Origin: JAVVHH01 sp965276815
GTDB lineage: Bacteria; Pseudomonadota; Alphaproteobacteria; Acetobacterales; Acetobacteraceae
Length of the DNA stretch: 64,000 nt
Direction: 5' to 3'
NCBI GenBank assembly: GCA_965276815.1
Contig: CBDIBE010000011.1
Location: 1,178,001 to 1,242,000 of the forward strand
Shown here piece by piece: positions 8,975 through 17,759 of the stretch. How positions within the stretch are numbered: position 1 is the first letter of the stretch; each line of letters begins with the position of its first letter. The notes under the pieces are model-generated. The model did no database searches and had not been told where the DNA came from. It was given only the letters and a program-made list of their open reading frames with translations. The position numbers and the translations under genes are program-made.

Positions 8975-11002
8975 CTAAGCGCCCCGCTCGGCCATCTCCT
9001 CATCACCCTCAGGGACGCCACCCAGGCGCAGACCTTCGGCGATGTGCTGCGTATCCGCCTCACGCACATATGGGCTGTTCTCAATGAACCGCCGCACCGT
9101 GAACCCAGGCTCCAGCGAGAGCAGCCGATGGCGAACCAAACTCGCCTCCCGCTCCTGGCCGAGATGACCGAGCGCCGCGAGTAGAGGCTTGCACGCTGCA
9201 CAGAAGCTCGGGTTCAGCTCGCCGACCGCCCGGCTTAGCACGACCGCCTGCTCGTGGTCGCGCTGCAGCAACGCCACCATGCTGAAACCGACATCGTAGA
9301 TGAACGCAAACGGATCCGCCGGCGAAAGCTGCTTGTAGCGGTCCAGCCGCCGCTTCGCCTGATCGAGGTCGCCGGCATACAGGAAGGCGAAGCCCGAGAG
9401 CGCCCAAGCCATCGCCAGATTCGGATTGAGCATGAGCGCCCGCTCATGCAGCGACATGGCTTCTGGAATCCGATGCTGCTGCATGGTCCGCAAATTGCCG
9501 GCGATGGTGAACCCGCGCCCATCCTGCGGGTCTAGCGTGATCGCGCGCTCGGCGTGCCGCGCCGCCTGCTCCTTGGCCGCCGCCGGGTCATCGGCCCAGC
9601 CATGCTCAACGAGGAAGCTCAGCCAATATGCGTACCAAGCATGCGCCGGAGCGTATTCGGGCTCCAGCTCGACGGCGTGGCGCAGCATGCCGCCCACCTC
9701 GATGAAGCGGGCCTTGTCGAACCGCGTCATGCTCGGCAGCGCCCGCACCATCAAGCCATAGGCGGTCGCGTCCTGCATCGGGCCTTGGTTGGCCCGGCGA
9801 CTCTCCAGCGTCAGGATCTCGGAGTCGAGCTGCGCGGCCACCTCGCCAGCGATCTCGTCCTGCAGATTCAGCAGATCATCGACCTGGCGATCGAAGCGGC
9901 GGGTCCAGATGACCTTGTTGCCGTCCTCCAGATCGACGGCGCGCAGGGTGATACGCAGACGCGCACCAACGCGTTGCACCGAGCCATCCAGCAAATAGCC
10001 GAGGCCCAGCGTCTGCCGCAGCCCCGCATCATCGCGCCCATCTTGCACGAACTGGGCAATGGACGAGCTCGACACGAGCGACATCCACCGGAACCGAGCC
10101 AGCGCGGAGGTGATCTCTTCCGTCAGCCCAATCGCCAGATGGCTCTCGCCCTCCTCCGTCCCGACCAGCGTGAGTGGAATCACGCCGACCCGCGGCCCCC
10201 CGCTGCGGCTGCCGGTCCGCGCCTCGGCCCTTGGCTCCGCCGCAATTGGCGGCGGCGGGCTCGGAGCGCGCACCGCCTTGCCGCTGCGGATCTCCGCCAG
10301 CAAGGCCTGCGTCTCAGGCGACGGCACGGCATCCAGCAAATCGGCCAGCACCGCGCGGCAGCGATCGTAGGATTGGATCGCCATCCCCCGCTCGCCGCGC
10401 TCCGCATGCGCCCGCATCAGGGCGCGCCAGGCGCCCTCATGCGCGCGGTCGATCGCCAACACCTGCTGCGCCACCGGGATCAGCGTCTCCGGCGCCGCCT
10501 GCTCGTTGAGCAAGGCCTCCGCGACACTGCGCGCACGGTCGCGCAAACGCTCCCGTTCCCCGTGCAGCCAAACGTCGAACGCCGGGTCAACGCCGTCGAG
10601 CTCCTCGAGCAGCTCGCTATCCAGCAGCGCCAGCGAACCCGGGTGGCTCGTCGTCGCCCGCAGCACCTCTTCCACGTCCACCCAAACCACTCCGGGACGC
10701 AGCGACAGGCTGTCCCGGTTGATCATCAGCACTTCCTGGCCCGCCGGCGCCAACACCTCCAGCAGCCGATGGATCTCCTGGCGCAGCGAGGCGCGCGCCT
10801 GCTCCTCCGGGCGGCGGCTCCACAGCAGCTCGGCCAGCCGGGCGCGCAGGACGGGTCGCGGCGAGGAGAGGACGACGATCGCCAAGAGAGCCCGCGTCTT
10901 GCGGCCTGGCGGCAGGACACTCTCACCGCTGACTGTCCAGGCCTCCATCTGACCAATCAGCCGAAGCCGAACAGCTACGGTCTCCGTTGAGGCTCCGGAC
11001 AT
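8975..11002 (-). CDS. BTAD-type transcriptional regulator with TolB-like and TPR domains
   Basis: About 675 residues from the ATG at 11002; earlier in-frame starts up to 11089 are possible and no strong ribosome binding site decides between them. Order of domains: an N-terminal winged-helix DNA-binding region (LRLIGQMEAWTVSGESVLPPG...LAELLWSRRPEEQARASLRQEI), a bacterial transcriptional activation (BTAD) helical region to about residue 240, a proline-rich linker, a TolB/FlgO-like domain (VGVIPLTLVG...IGLTEEITSALARFRW...YLLDGSVQRVG), then TPR-like helical repeats. This is the architecture of SARP/CadC-like regulators whose signal is unknown. It converges on the SGNH gene and diverges from nothing obvious. 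Confidence 0.85.
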   Translation of the reverse strand: MSGASTETVAVRLRLIGQMEAWTVSGESVLPPGRKTRALLAIVVLSSPRPVLRARLAELLWSRRPEEQARASLRQEIHRLLEVLAPAGQEVLMINRDSLSLRPGVVWVDVEEVLRATTSHPGSLALLDSELLEELDGVDPAFDVWLHGERERLRDRARSVAEALLNEQAAPETLIPVAQQVLAIDRAHEGAWRALMRAHAERGERGMAIQSYDRCRAVLADLLDAVPSPETQALLAEIRSGKAVRAPSPPPPIAAEPRAEARTGSRSGGPRVGVIPLTLVGTEEGESHLAIGLTEEITSALARFRWMSLVSSSSIAQFVQDGRDDAGLRQTLGLGYLLDGSVQRVGARLRITLRAVDLEDGNKVIWTRRFDRQVDDLLNLQDEIAGEVAAQLDSEILTLESRRANQGPMQDATAYGLMVRALPSMTRFDKARFIEVGGMLRHAVELEPEYAPAHAWYAYWLSFLVEHGWADDPAAAKEQAARHAERAITLDPQDGRGFTIAGNLRTMQQHRIPEAMSLHERALMLNPNLAMAWALSGFAFLYAGDLDQAKRRLDRYKQLSPADPFAFIYDVGFSMVALLQRDHEQAVVLSRAVGELNPSFCAACKPLLAALGHLGQEREASLVRHRLLSLEPGFTVRRFIENSPYVREADTQHIAEGLRLGGVPEGDEEMAERGA

Positions 11003-11156
11003 CCGATTGTCGATCACATCTGGTGTTCGCATCATCACGCGCGACAATACCCCGAAAACGACTGTTTCACGCAAGCCGTTTGTTACCAAAAACCGAAATC
11101 AATCCCGCTAGCCACCCGAACGAAGCGAAATAGCGAAAGATTTCACGACAAGGGTG

Positions 11157-12524
11157 TTAAATCGCACTTTCCTTAAATAGCTTGGTAACATCTTGGTGCC
11201 AGGGACCCTCGTAACGACGCAGCCACTGCTCGGCCTGTGTGATACCTGAGTCAAGGATTGCCTCAAGCGGCGCCAAGTAGCCGGTCTCGTCTCGCCCGTC
11301 ATTGTCCTGTTCGCCTCGCGCCCGCAACCCATCACGCGCGATGGCGACAACGTCACGCGCCAGATCACGCACCGTGCCGCCCTGCCATGGTGCGGCCAAA
11401 GCCAGCCGGGGCACCTGGGCACGCAATTCCACGTAATCCTCCCATTTATAGCGCCGCACCAACGCATCGGCCGCCGCCAGCGCCGGCTCGTCATACAGCA
11501 GCCCAGTCCATAGCGCGCTCTGCGCGATCATCATCTCCCCACTGCCGGCATCCGAGCCGCGCATCTCCAGAAACCGCTTCAGCCGCACATCGGTGAACGC
11601 CGTCGTCATGTGGTCGGCAAAGTCGCCAAGCGTCGCCGGCGCCGAGTCGCGCCCCTTGCGCATGAACTCACGAAACGACTCGCCCGCCACGTCGACATAC
11701 TCGCCATCGCGCAGCAGGAAATACATCGGCACGTCCAGCAGCCACTCGACATAGCGCTCGAACCCGAAACCCGGCTCGAACATGACAGCCGGCATGCCGG
11801 TCCGGTCCGGATCGGTGTCGGTCCACACCCGGGCGCGGCTGGACAGGTAGCCGCTCGGCTTGCCTTCGATGAACGGCGAGTTGGCGAACAGCGCGGTGGC
11901 CACTGGCTGCAGCGCCAGCGAGACCCGCAGCTTGCGCGCCATATCCGCCTCGGACGAGTAGTCGAGGTTGACCTGCACCGTGCAGGTGCGCTGCATCATG
12001 TCGAGCCCGAGCTGCCCCTTGAGCGGCATGTAGCGCCGCATGATGGCATACCGCCCCTTTGGCATCCACGGCATCTCCGCCCGCGTCATCGTCGGGTGGA
12101 AGCCCAGCGGCGCGAACCCCAGCCCGAGCGGCCCCGCCGTCTCGCGCACCGCGGCAAAATGCCCGGCCAATTCCGCCGCCGTTTCGTGCAGCGTCCGCGC
12201 CAGCCCTCCGGACAGCTCGAGCTGCCCCGCCGGCTCGAGCGAGATCGAGGCGGAACGGTGTGGCCCCAGCCCTTTCAGCCCGATCGGCGAGCCCTTTTCG
12301 ACGATCGGCTCCCATTCGCCCGGCTTGGCCAGGCCTTCCAGCAGAGTGCGGATGCCGCTGGGTTCATAGGGCGGCGGCTGCAATGTACGTACGTCGAAAC
12401 CGAACTTCTCGTGTTCGGTGCCAATGCGGTATTCGGACCGTGGCTTACAGCCTTCGGCCATGTAATCGGCCAGCTGCTGCACCGACGCGATCGGCGTGTC
12501 GTCGGTGTCTCCGGGGTTGGACAT
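11157..12524 (-). CDS. gshA: Glutamate-cysteine ligase
   Basis: A 455-residue enzyme starting MSNPGDTDDTP, with GAGGGA upstream. It makes gamma-glutamylcysteine, the first step of glutathione synthesis. The sequence matches the alphaproteobacterial/plant-type ligase: EYRIGTEHEKFGF near the N-terminus, ASISLEPAGQLELSGG, RYMPLKGQLGLDMMQRTCTVQVNLDY, and EMRGSDAG. The 57-codon upstream extension in the same frame runs into a repeat-rich promoter region and is not conserved. It diverges from ubiA. Confidence 0.97.
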   Translation of the reverse strand: MSNPGDTDDTPIASVQQLADYMAEGCKPRSEYRIGTEHEKFGFDVRTLQPPPYEPSGIRTLLEGLAKPGEWEPIVEKGSPIGLKGLGPHRSASISLEPAGQLELSGGLARTLHETAAELAGHFAAVRETAGPLGLGFAPLGFHPTMTRAEMPWMPKGRYAIMRRYMPLKGQLGLDMMQRTCTVQVNLDYSSEADMARKLRVSLALQPVATALFANSPFIEGKPSGYLSSRARVWTDTDPDRTGMPAVMFEPGFGFERYVEWLLDVPMYFLLRDGEYVDVAGESFREFMRKGRDSAPATLGDFADHMTTAFTDVRLKRFLEMRGSDAGSGEMMIAQSALWTGLLYDEPALAAADALVRRYKWEDYVELRAQVPRLALAAPWQGGTVRDLARDVVAIARDGLRARGEQDNDGRDETGYLAPLEAILDSGITQAEQWLRRYEGPWHQDVTKLFKESAI

Positions 12525-12580
12525 CGTGGATCGGTCCCTCGTGCGGCGCACAACAAAGGGCTGCCGGGGTGGCGCGTCAA

Positions 12581-12621
12581 GGCGGGGGTACGGCAAGGCG
12601 GGGGTACAGCAAGGCGGGGGC
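12581..12621. repeat. Short 16-base tandem repeat between gshA and ubiA
   Basis: GGCGGGGGTACGGCAA is followed immediately by GGCGGGGGTACAGCAA (one mismatch) and the first 9 bases of a third copy. The array lies in the divergent promoter region, upstream of both gshA and ubiA starts. Confidence 0.85.
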
Positions 12622-12657
12622 TGGCGGGGCCCGGCAGCGCAGCTTATAGACGACGGC

Positions 12658-13557
12658 GTGGCAGGCTGGACCGATATTGCGGCAGAAGGGTGGATCACGC
12701 GGCTGCCGCTGGCCGCCCGCCCCTATGCGGTGCTCGCCCGGCTCGACCGCCCGATCGGCGCGTGGCTCCTCTTTCTGCCGGGACTGTGGAGCATTCTGCT
12801 CGCGCGGGCGCCCGGCGACGAGACGGTCCGCCTGATCCTGCTGTTCGCGGTCGGCGCCGTGGTGATGCGCGCGGCTGGCTGCGTGGTCAACGACATGTGG
12901 GACCGCGACATGGACCGCCGCGTGACCCGCACCGCCGCCCGCCCGCTCGCCAGCGGCGCGCTGCGCATGCGTCAAGCCGCCTGGTTCCTGCTCGCCCTGC
13001 TGTTGATCGGGCTCCTGATCCTGCTGCAGTTGAACCCGCTCGCCGAGCTGCTCGGCGTCCTGTCGCTGGCCTTGGTGGCCCTGTATCCACTGGCCAAGCG
13101 CGTGACCTGGTGGCCGCAAGCCGTGCTGGGCCTCACCTTCAGCTGGGGTGCGCCAATGGGCTTGGCTGCCGCCTCAGGCCGGCTGGATGCGGCGGCGCTC
13201 GCGCTCTACGCGGCGGCCTTCATGTGGATTCTCGGCTACGACACGATCTACGCCCACCAGGACCGCGAGGACGACGCGTTGATCGGCGTACGCAGCACGG
13301 CCCGGCTGTTGCAGCGCAACACCAAGCCGTTCCTCGCCGCGTGCTACGTCGCCATGCTGGCGTTATTGGCGCTCGCTTGCTGGCTCGCCGGGCTGTCGGC
13401 GCCATGCTTGGCCGGGCTGCTGCTGCCGGCCGGGCTGTTGGCCTGGCAGGTTGCGACCCTCGACATCGACGACCCGGCCGGCTGCCTCCTGCGCTTCAAG
13501 CTGAACCGCGAAGCCGGCCTGCTCGTGGCGCTGGCCATCCTGCTCGGACGGTTGTGA
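12658..13557 (+). CDS. ubiA: 4-hydroxybenzoate polyprenyltransferase UbiA
   Basis: A 299-residue integral membrane enzyme from the GTG at 12658 (VAGWTDIAAEG); the frame is open further upstream through the tandem repeat, but this start gives the usual family length. It prenylates 4-hydroxybenzoate in ubiquinone synthesis. The two aspartate-rich motifs are visible: NDMWDRDMDRRVTRT near residue 78 and DTIYAHQDREDD near residue 195. Around eight hydrophobic helices follow the UbiA pattern. It overlaps the following methyltransferase gene by 4 bases (GTGA). Confidence 0.96.
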   Translation: MAGWTDIAAEGWITRLPLAARPYAVLARLDRPIGAWLLFLPGLWSILLARAPGDETVRLILLFAVGAVVMRAAGCVVNDMWDRDMDRRVTRTAARPLASGALRMRQAAWFLLALLLIGLLILLQLNPLAELLGVLSLALVALYPLAKRVTWWPQAVLGLTFSWGAPMGLAAASGRLDAAALALYAAAFMWILGYDTIYAHQDREDDALIGVRSTARLLQRNTKPFLAACYVAMLALLALACWLAGLSAPCLAGLLLPAGLLAWQVATLDIDDPAGCLLRFKLNREAGLLVALAILLGRL

Positions 13558-14192
13558 CGCCGGAAGCCTTCATCGAGGCCCAGACCATTATAGGCCGCAC
13601 CCAGCTGGTGCCGGAAATCGCGCTCCACCTCGCCACCGAGATTACCCCGATCTGGCAGGCCACCGAGGCCTGGCTCGAGCAATCCGGGATCGAGCCGCCC
13701 TTTTGGGCCTTCGCCTGGCCCGGCGCCCAAGCCCTCGCGCGGCGCGTCCTGGACGAGCCCGCCCTGGTCTTCGGCCGGACCGTGCTGGACTTCGCCGCCG
13801 GCGGCGGTCTGGCCGCCATCGCCTGTGCGATCGCCGGCGCCGACGCCGAGGCCGCCGAGATCAACCCCCTCGCCACCGCGTCCATCCGCGCCAACGCCGC
13901 GCTGAACGGCGTTCAGGTGCGGACGATGACCGGCGACGTGGTCGGCCAGCCCTGCCGCTGGGACCTCATCCTGTGCGGGGACGTATGCTACGAAGCCCCG
14001 ATGACCAGCCACATCTTACCCTGGCTTCGATCCATGGCCGCCTCGGCCGAGGTTTGGGTCGCCGACCCCGGCCGCGCCTACTTGCCGCAGCTCGGCGTGG
14101 AATTGCTGGGCGAATACGACGTGCCCACTTCGATCGAGCTGGAGGACCGACCGATGCGGCGGACGCGCATCTACCGGCTGCTGCCGGGTTAG
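13554..14192 (+). CDS. Class I SAM-dependent methyltransferase (ETFB lysine methyltransferase-like)
   Basis: A 212-residue protein starting at a GTG (VTPEAFIEAQTIIG) that overlaps the ubiA stop. The SAM-binding motif I is LDFAAGGGLAAIACAIAGA, followed by an acidic residue in EINPLA; the motif near CGDVCYE fits the post-I/IV region. The FWAFAWPGAQALARRVLD segment is typical of nicotinamide-N-methyltransferase-like/protein-lysine methyltransferases such as the electron-transfer-flavoprotein beta methyltransferase found in alphaproteobacteria. The exact substrate is an inference from family resemblance. An MFS gene starts 3 bases downstream. Confidence 0.88.
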   Translation: MTPEAFIEAQTIIGRTQLVPEIALHLATEITPIWQATEAWLEQSGIEPPFWAFAWPGAQALARRVLDEPALVFGRTVLDFAAGGGLAAIACAIAGADAEAAEINPLATASIRANAALNGVQVRTMTGDVVGQPCRWDLILCGDVCYEAPMTSHILPWLRSMAASAEVWVADPGRAYLPQLGVELLGEYDVPTSIELEDRPMRRTRIYRLLPG

Positions 14193-14195
14193 GCG

Positions 14196-15449
14196 ATGCG
14201 CCTGTTCCAGCCCTTGCGGACCCGCGCGATTCTGCTGCTCTGGGGGGGCCAGTCGCTCTCGGCCATCGGCGACCAGCTCTACATCGTTGCCCTCAGCTGG
14301 ATCGCGGTCGGCGTGTTCGGCTCGCGTGCCGGCTACCTGACCGCGCTGCAAGCCTTAGTATTGCTGGTCGCCGCCCTCGGCGTGGGCCGCTGGGCGGACC
14401 GATGGAGCGCCTTGCGCAGCCTGATCGGCGCGGATCTCGTGCGCGCCTCGATCCTGCTCGCCGTCGTCGCGGTCTGGGCCGCCAGCGGCGGACCCGGCGC
14501 CGTCCCGCTGATCATAGCCGTAATCGTGCTCGCCGCCGGCCAAGCCGTGTTCCAGCCGGCGGTGCAGACCGCCCTCCCCGCCCTGATCGAACCCCGCCTG
14601 CTGCCGGCCACGAACGGGCTGATGGATACCACGGACCGCAGCGCCCGCCTGCTCGGCCCCGGCCTGATCGCCCTGCTCGCGGGCATCGTCCCGGTCATGC
14701 ATTTCCTGACCATCGACGCGCTCAGCTTCCTGATCTCGGCCACCGCCGTCATGCTCATCCACCGCGGCCGGCGCAAAGTCGCGCGCCCCCAGCGGATCCA
14801 GGAAAGTGCCTGGCGTAGCATCCAGCGCGGCGCGCGGGCCATGGCGTCGCACCCGCTGCTCGGCTTCGTGCTGCGCTCCACCGCCTTGGTCAACGGCACG
14901 TTCTACGCCGCCTTTTACCTCTCGCTTCCGCTCACGATCGAGCGTCTCGGCATCCAGGGACCCGGCGGGTCCGGCCTCGGCGCCTATGGCCTGGTCATCG
15001 CTTCCTATGGCTGCACCAACCTGGCCTCCACCCTGGTCCTGGGCGGCCGCGCGATGCCGGCCCGGCCGCAATTCCAGATGTTCTCCGGCAGCGTCCTCGT
15101 CGGGCTCGGGACGATCGGGCTGGGGCTGGCGGCCTTGCTGCCGCCTGCGTGGCGGCTGCCGGGAATGGCGGCGATGGCCGCCTTCGGCGCCATCGGCGGC
15201 CCAATGAAAGACATCCCGGTCGCGGTCCTGCGCCAGACGCGGCTGCCGGCCAGCGACATGGCCGCCGGAATGCGGGTTTACATCGCCGCCAACAGCGCCG
15301 GTGCGCTGACCGCCATGCTGCTGACCCCGAGCCTGCTCGGAGCGTTCGGCACGGTCCCGGTCATCATCGCTTCCGGCGCGCTCATGGCCGGGACCGCCGC
15401 GATCGGCCTCATCCGCCACGCTGGCTGGGCCGAGACCGCCCCCGCTTAA
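14196..15449 (+). CDS. MFS transporter
   Basis: A 417-residue membrane protein with about twelve hydrophobic helices in two halves separated by a basic loop (HRGRRKVARPQRIQESAW). The first loop carries GVGRWADRWSALR, matching the MFS loop 2-3 signature. It resembles the EntS-like multidrug/siderophore efflux branch, though no substrate can be assigned. It is the last gene of the ubiA-methyltransferase-MFS group and its stop overlaps the convergent gene at 15446 by 4 bases. Confidence 0.9.
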   Translation: MRLFQPLRTRAILLLWGGQSLSAIGDQLYIVALSWIAVGVFGSRAGYLTALQALVLLVAALGVGRWADRWSALRSLIGADLVRASILLAVVAVWAASGGPGAVPLIIAVIVLAAGQAVFQPAVQTALPALIEPRLLPATNGLMDTTDRSARLLGPGLIALLAGIVPVMHFLTIDALSFLISATAVMLIHRGRRKVARPQRIQESAWRSIQRGARAMASHPLLGFVLRSTALVNGTFYAAFYLSLPLTIERLGIQGPGGSGLGAYGLVIASYGCTNLASTLVLGGRAMPARPQFQMFSGSVLVGLGTIGLGLAALLPPAWRLPGMAAMAAFGAIGGPMKDIPVAVLRQTRLPASDMAAGMRVYIAANSAGALTAMLLTPSLLGAFGTVPVIIASGALMAGTAAIGLIRHAGWAETAPA

Positions 15450-16651
15450 ACCGAGGACAGCACCGCCGGGGCCAAGCCCGGCGCCTTTGCCGCGGGATGG
15501 GCCGGGTTGCGGAACCGCAGCTCGCCATCCGGCGCCGCATCCGGCTCAGACAAGCCGAACAACTCCAGCCGCGAGGAAACCGTCACCGCCACGACCCGGC
15601 GGGCATCGGGATTAGTCAGGAACTGCCGCGCCTCGCCCTCCAGTTCGAGCCGCTCACGCAGCAGCCGCCATTCCGTGCGGTCCGTGTCCTCCACGAACAT
15701 CGACAGTATCCCCGGCCGCGTCCCGGTCAGTCGCGCCGCCACGATCGCCGCCATCCGCCGCCGCACCGCCACCGCCACCTCGTTCTGCTGGCCGGCGCGG
15801 GCCGCCATCACGAAGATCCCGCCCCCCGCGGTCGTCACCGCCAGATGCGCCTCCGGACCGAACTCGCGCCGCAGCCGCGGCATCAGGCCCAGCTCATCGG
15901 CCTGCGCCGCCGCCAGCATGAGCGGATCGAGCCGCAGCATCGCCGCCGCGTCGCCATCCGTCCGGCGATGCTCCGCCAGCATTTGGCTGATCCGCGCATG
16001 GAGCGCCGGCAGGATCTCATCCTGCGCCTCCGGGCGTTTCAACCCCAGCGGGAACGTCAGCTTCAGGATGTAGCGCCCTGGATGCGACCGCAGCCAAGTC
16101 TGCAGCTCCGGGTCGATCCGGTCCACCAGCCGGAACCAGGCACCGCGATGCACGCCCCGCCCCTCCTCGGCCGAGACCACGTCGCAGGCTACTTCCGCCT
16201 CAGTGCCGGCGCGCGCAATCAGCAGGTCGAACGGCGCCCCATCCTCCAGCCCGGCGAAACCGACATCGAAGCCGCGTGAACGCTGCAGCGCGGCCGTCCG
16301 CAGCAGATGGAACAGCGGGATCAGGCACTCCTCGCCCGCCAAGCACCGCCCGAAGACGGCATGCAATCGCCTCCTGCCGGCCTCCGCAAGCCGGTCATGC
16401 AGCACGGCCGCGTCGGCCGCGAGCGCCGCCATCCGCCGCTCCGCTTCCATTAACGTCCGCGCACCATCACTATTCCGCATTCGCTCGAGCACCAGCTCGA
16501 TCGAGTACCGCTGCAGCGCCTGCTTGCCCCCGCGCGTTTGCGCGGCCACCGCCGCGCGCAAAGCCTCCAGCCGCTCCTGCCACTCCGCCGCGCCGAAAAT
16601 GCCGACGAACTGCTCGAGGGCGCCCTTGTCGATGTCGGAGGCGGGTTCCAC
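15446..16651 (-). CDS. Conserved hypothetical protein downstream of aroC
   Basis: A 401-residue, probably cytosolic protein starting MEPASDIDKGALEQFVG. The N-terminal third is helical and charged (residues about 10-100). The middle contains FDVGFAGLEDGAPFDLLIARAGTEAEVACDVVSAEEGR, which resembles the sheet region of a restriction-endonuclease-like or Mrr-type fold with an acidic pair, but no full catalytic motif can be defended. No signal peptide or membrane segment is seen. It starts 7 bases after the aroC stop, so it is likely in the fabI-aroC operon. The function is unknown. Confidence 0.8.
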   Translation of the reverse strand: MEPASDIDKGALEQFVGIFGAAEWQERLEALRAAVAAQTRGGKQALQRYSIELVLERMRNSDGARTLMEAERRMAALAADAAVLHDRLAEAGRRRLHAVFGRCLAGEECLIPLFHLLRTAALQRSRGFDVGFAGLEDGAPFDLLIARAGTEAEVACDVVSAEEGRGVHRGAWFRLVDRIDPELQTWLRSHPGRYILKLTFPLGLKRPEAQDEILPALHARISQMLAEHRRTDGDAAAMLRLDPLMLAAAQADELGLMPRLRREFGPEAHLAVTTAGGGIFVMAARAGQQNEVAVAVRRRMAAIVAARLTGTRPGILSMFVEDTDRTEWRLLRERLELEGEARQFLTNPDARRVVAVTVSSRLELFGLSEPDAAPDGELRFRNPAHPAAKAPGLAPAVLSSV

Positions 16652-16658
16652 GGCAGCC

Positions 16659-17759
16659 CTAGTTGCGCGGCAGCCGCGGCTCGCCCGGCGCGTCCGGATT
16701 CTGCGCGCGATGGCGCAGCAGATGGTCCGCCAACACGCAGGCTAGCATGGCTTCACCGACCGGGACTGCGCGGATACCCACGCACGGATCATGACGGCCC
16801 CTCGTCATGATGTCCACCTCGGCCCCCGCACGATCCACCGACTGCCGTGGTATCAGGATCGAGCTCGTCGGTTTGACCGCGAAACGCGCGACCACCGGCT
16901 GCCCGGTGCTGATGCCCCCGAGCACGCCGCCCGCGTGGTTGGAGAGGAAGCGCACCTTCCCATCCTCCATCCGCATCTCATCCGCATTCTGTTCGCCGTG
17001 CAACGCCGCCGCAGCAAACCCGGCGCCGATCTCGACGCCCTTCACTGCATTGATTCCCATCAACGCCGACGCGATGTCCGCGTCCAGCTTGCCGTATATG
17101 GGGGCCCCGAGACCCGGCGGCACGCCGTCGGCGACAATCTCGATCACCGCGCCGACGCTCGATCCGGCCTTGCGGACCTCCATCAGGTCCCCCTCCCACA
17201 AGGCGACCGTCTCCAGATCAGGGCAGAACAGTGGATTACGGTCGACCTCATCCCAGTCCCAACGGTCGCGGTCGACTGCCCGCGCCCCGATCTGCACCAG
17301 CGCCCCGCGAATCCGCACCGGCCCCAGCACCTTGCGGGCAATGGCCCCGGCGGCCACCCGCATCGCCGTCTCCCGCGCCGAGCTACGCCCACCGCCCCGG
17401 TAATCCCGGATGCCGTATTTCAGCTCATAGGTCAGGTCGGCATGGCCGGGCCGGAATTGCTGGGCGATCGCCCCGTAATCGCGGCTGCGCTGGTCGGTGT
17501 TCTGGATCTCGAGCGCGATCGGCGTGCCGGTCGTCAGGCCGGCCATCACGCCAGACAGGATGCGAACCTCGTCCGCCTCCTGTCGTTGCGTCGTGTAGCG
17601 GGACTGGCCGGGCCGCCGCCGGTCCAAGAACGGCTGGATATCGGCCTCGCTCAGCCGCAGAAGCGGCGGGCAGCCATCGACCACGCAACCGATCGCCGGC
17701 CCGTGGCTCTCGCCCCAGGTGGTGACGCGGAATAAATGGCCGAAGCTGTTGTGGCTCAC
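16659..17759 (-). CDS. aroC: Chorismate synthase
   Basis: A 366-residue enzyme starting at a GTG (VSHNSFGHLFRVTTWGESHG), which overlaps the fabI stop by 4 bases. It converts EPSP to chorismate using reduced FMN, the last step of the shikimate pathway. Signatures include GESHGPAIGCVVDGCP, the RRRPGQS motif, DYRGGGRSSARETA and the C-terminal HDPCVGIRAVPVGEAM. The longer frame upstream is antisense-like reading over fabI and is not part of the gene. Confidence 0.98.
   Translation of the reverse strand: MSHNSFGHLFRVTTWGESHGPAIGCVVDGCPPLLRLSEADIQPFLDRRRPGQSRYTTQRQEADEVRILSGVMAGLTTGTPIALEIQNTDQRSRDYGAIAQQFRPGHADLTYELKYGIRDYRGGGRSSARETAMRVAAGAIARKVLGPVRIRGALVQIGARAVDRDRWDWDEVDRNPLFCPDLETVALWEGDLMEVRKAGSSVGAVIEIVADGVPPGLGAPIYGKLDADIASALMGINAVKGVEIGAGFAAAALHGEQNADEMRMEDGKVRFLSNHAGGVLGGISTGQPVVARFAVKPTSSILIPRQSVDRAGAEVDIMTRGRHDPCVGIRAVPVGEAMLACVLADHLLRHRAQNPDAPGEPRLPRN

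Noticed and set aside
9554..10990. 478-codon plus-strand frame over the BTAD regulator.
   Set aside because: It is rich in Arg, Gln and His with no domains, as expected of an antisense shadow; the minus-strand regulator has clear motifs.
11610..13553. Upstream 650 codons of the long plus-strand frame ending at 14192.
   Set aside because: The part before the GTG at 13554 is antisense to gshA and out of frame with ubiA; only the C-terminal 212 codons form a real methyltransferase.
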